Below, piece after piece: positions 25,401 through 33,172 of a DNA stretch of 64,000 nt. The position numbers were made by a program, and so were the translations under genes. The stretch is taken from contig JAQGDQ010000064.1 in assembly GCA_030141605.1 (NCBI GenBank), positions 488,116 through 552,115 on the forward strand, written 5' to 3'. This DNA comes from Tubiluchus corallicola. Its lineage: Eukaryota; Priapulida; Priapulimorpha; Priapulimorphida; Tubiluchidae. The notes under the pieces were generated by a model. It made no database searches and was not told where the DNA came from. It was given only the letters and a program-made list of their open reading frames with translations. Every line of letters starts with the position of its first letter. The first letter of the stretch is position 1.

Positions 25401-28400
25401 AGGTTACCATAAACACTCCTGTAACAGAGTGGTATAATGATACACCATACAATGATCTTCAGTATTGGGGACTGGATTACCCACCATTAACAGCTTATCA
25501 CAGTTGGTTGTGTGGAAAAATTGGAAAACTGATTAATGAGGACTGGGTGACACTTTTCAAATCCAGAGGATATGAAAGTATTCAACACAAGCTCTTTATG
25601 AGATGTTCTGTTTTAGTTGTTGACTTAATGATTTATATTCCAGCTGTAATTATGTTTTATATGTTCTGTGGATCTACAGATAAAAGAAAATGTACAAAAA
25701 TGGCAATGGCAGCTTTACTGTATCCCGGACTGATTTTAATTGATTATGGACATTTTCAGTACAACTGTGTCAGCCTGGGACTAATGCTATGTGCTGTAAT
25801 TGCATTACATAAGCACCTTGATATAATCGGCTCTACGCTATTTTGTCTTTCATTAAATTATAAACAGATGGAGTTGTATCACGCCATTCCATTTTTTTGT
25901 TATTTACTAGGCCAATGCCTTCAAAAAGACACTCTGAATGGCACAATGAAATTTGCACAGTTGGGATTTACTGTGATTTCAACATTTGCACTGTGCTGGG
26001 AACCATTTCTCTGGAAGTGGGAAAATGCATTTCAGGTTCTGCATCGACTGTTTCCTTTTGCTAGAGGAATTTACGAAGATAAAGTCTCAAATGTGTGGTG
26101 CAGTCTATCAGTTATAGTGAAACTCAAGCACATCTTAGTAGAAGATGTTTTAATTAAACTGAGCCTTGTTACTACACTCTTGTGTAGTTTGCCATCTGCG
26201 ATAGATCTGCTTTTTCGGCCCACATTTTTGCGATTTAAGTATGCCTTGCTTAACTGTTCATTAATATTTTTCCTGTTCTCATTCCAAGTTCACGAAAAAT
26301 CTATTCTCTTAGTTGCAATACCTGCTTTACTTCTGATGAAAGAAGAAACTTTAGCGGTATTTATATTTTTGCTTGTAAGCACATTCAGTATGTATCCCTT
26401 AATAGCAAAGGATGGTTTAGTGCTACAATATATTGGAACACAAATGCTCTTTTACACAGTATATTCTTCCGCTGTCTTGAGTCAAACCAGTTACTCACAA
26501 GTAAAACAGTGGTTTGTAATTACGAAATCACCATTGCTGCGGGTAATTATCTGGGCCTCATTGATTAGTGCAGATACATTATGCTTGTTAAGTCATTTTG
26601 TTCCGCCTCCAGTAAATTTGCCTGATCTTTTTCCTGTTCTGATATCTGTATTTTCTTGCACTATCTTTATTACATTTGGGACATACTTCCATTATAAGCA
26701 ATTTTATTTATCAGATTTAATGGCAATAAAGAAAAAAACACATTGAATAAAATATGCGAAATACTGGCCAATTTCATGTAAAATTGTTTTATTATTGCTT
26801 AACTTAGACCTTGTATTTAACAGCACTAATAGCACACACTAAAACAAAGCTTTATGTGAGCTTTTATGTTTTCATTACTGTATGTTTTGCAAAAGAAGTC
26901 GACCTACTACTACTACTAGTGTTCTGCCAGCTTTCACTACCTGGATCCAATTTTTAATAAAAAATAACATACTTGTAACTTAGTAGCCAAGATCTGATGG
27001 ATTTGGGGTAGTATCTAGATATTTTTCACTGAAAACTTACACATACACAGTCGGATTCCAAACTAATTGCTGCCTTTTTCTTATCTGATTTTTATTATTC
27101 TACCAAGTAATTTCTTTCATTTTACACACCTCACAACAATCAAAACTGATCTATGACATAAAAAGTGTGATAAAAAGTTTGCTAGACTTGAGGAATAGTG
27201 CATACAAGGGGATAATTAGCAAACTGGGCCACTCGAGGGCCAATCATTCCTAAGCATTGTAAACACAAATAGAAAGTAACTAATACTTGCACAGTTTTTG
27301 CATTTATGTTTTCTATAAAAGGAAAAAATATATTAATGTCAAGTGAAGGAATGGAAAAATATTATGTAATATCGGAGTTGGCATCTCATTACTAGCATTT
27401 GGTAATGAACTAAACAGATGGAGCATTTCGCCAGAAATTCGAATTTATTAATCTGCACTATCACTAGCAGGAAAACTTGTTATACAGATTTAGAAATATA
27501 GTTTATGTGAATTTCATTTATTTGAAAATTAATGTACCACAATTCACGAGGAGGTGTAGTTCAAAAATTTATGGATCAAAAGATTTTTCAAAAAACAAAA
27601 TGTTTTTTGGCTGTTAGCGCACTTCAACAAAGAATTTAATAATGTTGTTCTACTGCTCAATTCGGTAATTTGAGGATTTTTTGAAGTAGCTATGCAGTCA
27701 TTTATAGGAAATTACAATGTGAATTGAAAACATGTATGGTCATAATTGCAAAAAAGAAACAAAAGGACTTGCACCTTATGATGAATTACAATGTATATCA
27801 CAGGTTCACCTACTACAAAGAAACTGAAAAATATGCAATAGCAGCCTAATACATACTGGTCATCCTTAGCCACAATAAAATTATTTGGGCACCAATTTTC
27901 CTTAAACTTCATGCTACTAGGTTAAGTGCCCTTGCCATGTGAGTCTGTTTACCATCTTATTGAAGACAATACATGTATACAAGACTGAAGTAGCCATTGC
28001 TCGGAAATTCACGAAGAACACTACACATGGCAAAAACATTCATTGGCTGGCACCTTTCTGCACCTGTTAATATTGAAACACAAAGACCACAAAATTTCTG
28101 AGACTCATTATCAAAATCCATAGAAAAATTTTTGTAATTCACTTTTTTATAAATGAAGATTGTTTTAAAGCCACGAAGGCTAAAGTAAAAAGGGTGTCTT
28201 ATGAAGAAAATTTTAAACACCAAATAAGATTGTGAGACGAACCCATACTATGACCTTCCATTTATTTTAAATCTGCTATGACACTGAATAACTCCACTAT
28301 CTACAGTCATGAAACTTGCAGGGTTCGCACCTGGGGAAGGGACTCAGACAAAGGTACAGTAAATATTGACCTTGGGTCAAAGGGTTCAGGTCAGTAGACA

Positions 28401-30851
28401 TTAGCGAGTTTTTCGATTATTTCTCAACTCCACCTAGCTCTTTGATGACCTGAGAATCTGAGATAGGTGCTCAGAGAATGGTGCAAGAAATGTGACCTCA
28501 GGGTAAATAGCTTTGCCACTCAGCTCCTTTGAGGAGCTATGTAAGGGTAGATGTGCACTAAGCATTTTTCAGAAAATACGTGTAGTCAGGTCATGTAACA
28601 TGGACAAAAGTGTTAAAACAGAGTTGTGTTCATTCACAAGCAGGGCAAAGTACTGAGTGATGACCTTAGGTCAAAGGTCAGGGACAGTAGACGTCTATCA
28701 GTTTTTTGTTAGGCTCTATTTCCCCCTAAAGTTTTTGAACTAGCGCCGTAATTTTTAGCATGTGTCTAGGCAGTGTTGAGCTCTTGCATGTGGCTAAATA
28801 TGGGTCATTTCAATGTAGGAAAAATTGTTTACTACTAAGAGGCCAAAAACTGAAAATGCCACAGATACTTTTCCAGTGTTGGCCAACAGTAGCTTATATC
28901 AAATCAATACAAACTGACTGGTATAGGTTGACCCCTGACCCTGGCTGATCTGTTATAAATACTAGTTTGAAGAACTGTACTGTCATCATGGAACTGTCGC
29001 ATTTTAAACTATGTTCAGCTGGTGAACTGCTTGCCTAGAGCTTCTTTTTAAAGATAATCCTGTAAACTTTAAATTCCAAATAGTACAACTTTACAATTAT
29101 TAAAGCCAAGTTGTCATTGCACCAGTAACTGACCATTCTACAACATCTCCATTATCATCAAAAACAGTATCTGTCAGGACATGATAGATATGACCTATGG
29201 ATATGATTGAGCATCCAGAACTGTTAACTAATAATCATTTTCATACAAAAAAGAAATACATGTACATTAAACTTATACATGGCTGTATGAATTGAGCTGC
29301 TGTTTCTATGTGATCATCGTTTACATGACAACATTTATCTGAACGACTACCGGTACCAATTTTTGAATTTAAGAGACAAGTTAGTAACAATTGGCTAAGA
29401 AGTTGAAATTGGTTCTCAGACGTTTTTCCAAAATGAGGATCATGGGGTTTTTCATTTAATTTTTTTTTGTAAAAATGATGCAAGAGATAATTTAATTTAC
29501 AGACCCAGCAAATTTTACACTAAGACATCACAAACACTTCAGAAAGATCCATGCAACCACCGTCTGCATACCACAAATACTCCAGAAAGGGAGATGCATG
29601 CAATGCTTACACACCACTAATAGTTAGCAAACAAACCACCTTTCTGTAAGACACCCCAAATAATTAGGTCAAGCATTATTAAGGATATTATGCATTTCTT
29701 TTTATTTTCTAACGGTGAATTGAATGATTTATCTATTTAAATGCAACCACCGTCTGCATACCACAAATACTCCAGAAAGGGAGATGCATGCAATGCTTAC
29801 ACACCACAAATAGTTAGCAAACAAACCACCTTTCTGTAAGACACCACAAATAATTAGGTCAAGCATTATTAAGGATATGTTGCATTTCTTTTTATTTTCT
29901 AACAGTGAATTGAATGATTTATCTATTTAAATATCACGAGAACGGCACTTAAGAAATAAACCTGAGGTCATTGATGAGCTCAAATAGTTTCCTTGGTGCT
30001 TTGTGCTTACAAAATCATGCAGAGATTATAGAATGTTGTTCATTACTTTGTGCCCATGATTTGCCTTGTTGCTATGTTTCACTTTTACTAAACTTTTGCC
30101 TAAAATTATGCGAAATTTCTGTCAACCATCATGCATGTTTTGCGACACACATGCATTTCAACAGATTTGATGCTCACACTCGAGCAAATCAATAACTTCG
30201 CCAATCCAGAATATTTTTATTTTCATACTTTTTGGTTGATGAATCTTGGAAACTACGCATTGGTCAAGTTCAGCCAGATCAATTTTTAGTGGTTAAATCT
30301 TATCGATCTAAAAGTTTTTTTGATCAGGTGGCAGTCAATGTGAATTAATTTCCTGTAGCTTAAAGAAACATTCACATTAGCAAATTTTCAGAAGTATACA
30401 AACAAATACATTAACAAATACAATAAACGATAATTCACCAAAATACTGAGAATATACTTACCTCGATTTCAAAGTCTGGCAAGTCAAATGCTGCCCGGAA
30501 CAGAGAGCAATAATGAGCGATGCTTGGTACTTTCCAAAGTGATTGAATTTCTGAAAGCATTCCACTAAGTTAGTTCAATAAGTTACCATTTTAGATACAA
30601 ATCATAGCTGATAAAACTACTTGTCTACTATACCCCAATAAACCTCACATTTAGCAATAAAACATTAGCGTCGGCAATTTTATTAGAAGAATTAAGAAGA
30701 AAAAGCAGTATCTACCTTCCATAACGATATAATTCACTGTTTGACTACCATGGAGACTCCTTGCGTCGTTTACGACAACTTGCTTTTGTTCGGATTCAAC
30801 GGAATTTACCGAATGGAGTCCATTCACCGGACAGTTGACGAGTCGCGGCAT
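9128..30851 (-). CDS. CECR2: CECR2-type chromatin remodelling factor with AT-hooks and bromodomain
   Basis: Nineteen exons, in coding order: 30851-30716, 30550-30462, 24408-24302, 23264-23145, 21885-21813, 21347-21190, 19944-19792, 18333-18247, 18078-17888, 17495-17341, 16547-16458, 15912-15774, 15647-15533, 15230-15196, 14952-14734, 14167-14070, 13650-13543, 13182-12265 and 11401-9128. The sum is 5265 bases, exactly 1754 codons plus stop. The N terminus ([20 protein letters not shown], then [25 protein letters not shown]) is the CECR2 block linked to ISWI binding. AT-hooks RGRGRPRK lie near residues 266-273 and 291-298. A charged coiled coil follows at about 430-530. The bromodomain is at about 540-655, with the WPF shelf (NAWPFVEP) and the acetyl-lysine asparagine in CRQYNG. 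A long Gln/Thr/Val-rich tail carries internal repeats. CECR2 pairs with SNF2L/SNF2H in nuclear remodelling complexes. The last intron is GC-AG, and one exon is only 35 bp. Confidence 0.93.
10130..10850 (-). repeat. Coding minisatellite in CECR2, 15-residue units
   Basis: The last CECR2 exon holds about eight to ten tandem units close to [15 protein letters not shown], with variants [30 protein letters not shown] and [15 protein letters not shown]. The unit is about 45 bp, and matching blocks such as the reverse complement of CTGTCTGGG recur in the DNA. Units are most alike at about 10560-10750 and decay toward both ends. The function of this low-complexity tail is unknown. Confidence 0.85.
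12455..12655 (-). repeat. Coding repeat NVRVGTPT in the penultimate CECR2 exon
   Basis: The protein reads [19 protein letters not shown], then [10 protein letters not shown], and further on [20 protein letters not shown]. The repeat is roughly ten residues per unit, with five or so units and one interruption. At DNA level the minus-strand unit includes AACGTCAGAGTTGG-like stretches. It is distinct from the 15-residue repeat in the next exon. Confidence 0.8.
15196..15230 (-). other. 35-bp microexon at the start of the CECR2 bromodomain
   Basis: The exon encodes [11 protein letters not shown] plus one base each side. It has a good acceptor (tttatttgcag) and donor (GTAAGT), and it joins the flanking exons in phase, giving [19 protein letters not shown]. 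This aligns with the DDDFTAMYKVLDVVKAH stretch of vertebrate CECR2, so it is coding and constitutive by homology. Confidence 0.85.
18445..19422. mobile_element. Tigger/pogo-like element, 978 bp, TA-flanked
   Basis: The left end CAGTAGGTGCCGCTCAATAG and the reversed right end CAGTAGGCACCGCTTAATAG match at 18 of 20 bases, and both ends abut TA. Internal blocks shared with 3274-3991 include TTAATGAATTTTAGAAACGA and GCATGATAAACGTACCTGC-like sequence. No open transposase frame remains. It is inserted in the CECR2 intron between the two AT-hook exons. Confidence 0.82.
19538..19564. repeat. (TA)n microsatellite
   Basis: About 13 TA units lie in a CECR2 intron just beyond the Tigger-like element. 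No function is indicated. Confidence 0.9.
22424..22456. repeat. (TA)n microsatellite
   Basis: An AT-dinucleotide run of about 16 units in a CECR2 intron. Confidence 0.9.
25268..26746 (+). CDS. ALG6: ALG6 dolichyl-P-Glc:Man9GlcNAc2-PP-dolichol alpha-1,3-glucosyltransferase
   Basis: A single 492-residue open frame covers the whole family length (human about 507). It adds the first glucose to the dolichol-linked N-glycan precursor in the ER membrane. Family motifs: [20 protein letters not shown] at 24-43, whose Asp36 corresponds to the proposed catalytic base Asp69 of yeast Alg6; [60 protein letters not shown]; and PDLFPVL near the end. Many hydrophobic segments fit a GT-C multispan enzyme. ATG 25268 was chosen because it puts a transmembrane helix directly after the N terminus; the frame is open a little further upstream but without ATG. 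An acceptor-like tattttttcag at 25213-25223 suggests a spliced 5' UTR. The gene lies antisense in the second CECR2 intron and has no coding introns. Confidence 0.95.
   Translation: MGSTEITIIVIFAITIRLLVSQGPYSGESKPPMYGDYEAQRHWMEVTINTPVTEWYNDTPYNDLQYWGLDYPPLTAYHSWLCGKIGKLINEDWVTLFKSRGYESIQHKLFMRCSVLVVDLMIYIPAVIMFYMFCGSTDKRKCTKMAMAALLYPGLILIDYGHFQYNCVSLGLMLCAVIALHKHLDIIGSTLFCLSLNYKQMELYHAIPFFCYLLGQCLQKDTLNGTMKFAQLGFTVISTFALCWEPFLWKWENAFQVLHRLFPFARGIYEDKVSNVWCSLSVIVKLKHILVEDVLIKLSLVTTLLCSLPSAIDLLFRPTFLRFKYALLNCSLIFFLFSFQVHEKSILLVAIPALLLMKEETLAVFIFLLVSTFSMYPLIAKDGLVLQYIGTQMLFYTVYSSAVLSQTSYSQVKQWFVITKSPLLRVIIWASLISADTLCLLSHFVPPPVNLPDLFPVLISVFSCTIFITFGTYFHYKQFYLSDLMAIKKKTH
26746..26751 (+). terminator. 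Candidate ALG6 polyadenylation signal overlapping the stop codon
   Basis: AATAAA begins on the last base of the TGA stop (26744-26746). Another AATAAA is at 26956-26961 and is the more ordinary choice. Which one is used cannot be decided from sequence. Confidence 0.35.
26757..28330. other. CECR2 intron downstream of ALG6, no recognised feature
   Basis: AT-rich intronic sequence with only short frames that lack family resemblance. It holds the likely ALG6 3' UTR at its start. I see no exon that fits the CECR2 phase or homology here. Confidence 0.6.
28335..28950. repeat. Degenerate tandem repeat rich in TGACCT/AGGTCA half-sites
   Basis: Units beginning near 28367, 28493 and 28661 share TGACCTT(A/G)GGTCAAAGG-like cores preceded by a CAGA..AAGGTAC-like stretch. 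The first and third also share CAGTAGAC(A/G)T downstream. The third core contains AGGTCAAAGGTCA at 28668-28680, two perfect hexamer half-sites spaced by one base. It lies in the second CECR2 intron. It is probably a decayed dispersed repeat. Confidence 0.6.
29551..29930. repeat. Exact 190-bp tandem duplication
   Basis: 29551-29740 and 29741-29930 are head-to-tail copies of equal length. They differ at about five positions by my reading (for example CACTAATAG against CACAAATAG, and AACGGTG against AACAGTG). A weaker related stretch (29521-29550) precedes them. The copies abut directly with no linker, so this is a recent local duplication in the CECR2 intron. Confidence 0.93.
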
Positions 30852-31284
30852 CTGTGGACAGAATTTTAAAAGTTCTGTTCTGTGTATTTTATGTGTTTGA
30901 GAAGTTAGTGTTGTAATATTTATTCCTAGTTTATATACATTTCACCTCGTTCTTACAGATAATATTTTTAGGACAGTCTAAGATGTACTTTTTCAACTGG
31001 TGTTTTATATTGTAGTTTTGCAGTTACTAGACTGTGAGAGTGGCAGTACCACGAGTACTACTATACACTGTAATAATACCAATTATAATTTTTATTAATA
31101 AGTGTGTAGGGGTAATCATGATGGCACTCTGGACCGTCTCTGGCTTTTGTGGGATCTGTGGGACTTTTCCTTTCTTTTTTGTCAAAGGTCCCAGGCTATA
31201 CCTGGGACCAACCTTTCTGATGGTTCTGGTACAGCAGCATAAGTCACTTTTAATTACTAATACTTAGTAATTCACTGTCATGAA

Positions 31285-31458
31285 TGCCTGCATCGAGCTC
31301 TAAAAAGTTGCACAAAAAACAGGTGCTGTACCTCTCAGTCCAGAGGTGTTCAGTTGTAACGTAGCGCACATGTTGTTCGAGGTACCTTCGTATGCACAGC
31401 AGTAAACTTGAAACTTCAATTTTGAACTTAAAATTTGCCGAGTTTTTGTATATTAAGT
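31285..31458. repeat. Dispersed repeat, copy 1
   Basis: It shares with 32098-32252 the stretch ACAGGTGCTGTACCTCTCAG, then CAGAGGTGTTCAGTTG, and a 3' part AAGTTTTTGTATATTA-like. Both copies are in the same orientation about 810 bp apart. The ACCTCT...AGAGGT core can form a short hairpin. Confidence 0.75.
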
Positions 31459-32097
31459 TTGCAGTGTTTTTAATACTGAAAAAAGAATCTTGTACCATAG
31501 ATAAGGTTATTCTGTTTGACTAAATTGTTTATAAAAGATATATATCTTCTTTGTGTTTTAGGTTATCTTAATATAATGCACAAGTGTGAGCCGCATAGCT
31601 CTGGACCACTATAGAAAATTTGCTATGTTTCTACACCATTTTGATACATTAATCTGCATTTTCAAGAGCAGATGACAGTTGTTGGATTGACGACCTGCCG
31701 TAGCTTTCAGCTGCCATGCTAATTATCATGCGGCAGCGCAATTTTTTGTGTTTGCTTGGCTGTTTGTCTGTTGTGCCTGTCTTCATATTACTCTATTTAG
31801 CCATTGGAGAAGGTTTGCTCAGCCGATTTTGAAAATTTGATCTTTGTTATATAAACACGTTAAGATATTCTATATTTGCAGTAATGTTTATAATGAGTGA
31901 TTTCTGTACATGATTAAAGGAAAACCTGACTCAGTCTTAAACTCAAAACAATCTACTCTATTAAATATTGAAAGGGAACATGCTATATTTTTAAAGAATG
32001 ACTTATATGAAAGAACTATCACCACAGAAACGTGATTTTGCATTTGGTAGTTTTTTGCTTTTGCATGCATTTTGCCATTGGCTAGTTAGATGGACTG

Positions 32098-32252
32098 TAG
32101 CGCCTGAATCTCTGAAACAGTTGCATAAAAAAACAGGTGCTGTACCTCTCAGCTCAGAGGTGTTCAGTTGAGAACATGCATGCATGAACATAGCTGTAAA
32201 CTTGAAATTTAAATCTTAAATTTAAAATTTTCCAAGTTTTTGTATATTACAC
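32098..32252. repeat. Dispersed repeat, copy 2
   Basis: Direct-orientation partner of 31285-31458, with the core ACAGGTGCTGTACCTCTCAG almost unchanged. It also keeps the AAACTTGAAA...TTTTTGTATATTA 3' segment. Confidence 0.75.
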
Positions 32253-32724
32253 TGAATGTTGTACAGTAGCACTGTACTTCAATTATAGCTTTTGCAAACA
32301 CATGCAAGACACTAATGGAATGTTTGTGCTGTCTAAAATTATGTTCATTTGTGATGCCATCACTTATTGCTCTCATTGGCCATTAATTAAGTTAAATATG
32401 AAAAATCGTCCTGCTTTCCTTTAAAGGAGTAGATTAGACTGATTATTTACTGAATATTTTATTTCTACAAATTATTCATTTTTCAAATAAGAATTGTTAT
32501 AAATTCTAAACAGATTAATTAAATCTTAGTATAGAGGCTGACATGATATTTAACTTTTGTTAATTTTGAATATTATAATTATTAATGATGTTACAAACCT
32601 ACAGTTAACTAATTTTGATACCAAACTTGAAAAACTGGAAATGTAGAAAAGTGAGAATGCAGTCTGGATTTGAATCAAGAATTTGGTTATCAATTACAGG
32701 GGATGAATACTGGAATGATTTGGC

Positions 32725-32800
32725 CAGTGGGGAATGCGATGGGTTAGTGGTCTAAGGTGTCTGTAGTGTAAGCAGAATGTCTTTGGTTGAAATCCTGATT
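32725..32800 (+). repeat. tRNA-Leu-like pseudogene or SINE head
   Basis: GGGTTAGTGGTCTAAGGTG resembles the box A region of leucine tRNAs (GCCGAGTGGTCTAAGGCG), and GGTTGAAATCC about 44 bases later resembles box B (GGTTCGAATCC). Spacing fits a long-variable-arm tRNA. Acceptor stem pairing is not evident, so it is a decayed tRNA copy or the head of a tRNA-derived SINE rather than a working gene. Confidence 0.45.
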
Positions 32801-33172
32801 GAATTAAAGCTTTTTCAGATTTCCTGTTTCTCAAGTTTGGTAAAGCAAATTAATTAACTGTAGGATTTTTAACATTATTTTGTTAATTTTACTTTGCGAT
32901 TAACAAATGTCGTGATGTTTTACTTTATGCTAAAACATTCATACAATAAAAAAGTAATTCAGTAAATTCATAGTTCGTTATTAAACGGAAATTCAGTATT
33001 AATTAGTGAAAAATTCGAAAATTTTCGATTTGTATTTGAAATCACCAATAGGGAAGGTTGAGAAGCAGTGGAATTCAAAAACTACTTCTCATTCTTTGCC
33101 TGCTGATATGGAGCAACATCTGTCTAATAATCTCCATGAATTGTCTAAAGCGTGTTTTATGTATATTAACAG

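Larger units (their letters stand above)
30852..33172. promoter_or_regulatory. Divergent intergenic region between CECR2 and LARGE
   Basis: About 2.3 kb separate the CECR2 start codon (minus) from the first recognised LARGE exon (plus), so both promoters and 5' UTR exons should lie here. It holds a repeat pair (31285-31458 and 32098-32252), a perfect hairpin at 31187-31209 (GGTCCCAGG, five-base loop, CCTGGGACC) and a tRNA-like segment near 32725-32800. No TATA box or start site could be fixed. Confidence 0.5.

Noticed and set aside
27712-29483. Several short frames in the second CECR2 intron
   Set aside because: AT-rich chance frames with cysteine/phenylalanine bias, no start context and no family resemblance.
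31166-31179. GGGACTTTTCC as a kappa-B site near CECR2
   Set aside because: One base longer than the standard 10-bp site, and no other support.
31034-31267. Hydrophobic plus-strand frame as a possible LARGE anchor exon
   Set aside because: It starts at GTG, has no homology to the LARGE N terminus, and lacks a donor in a suitable phase that I could identify.
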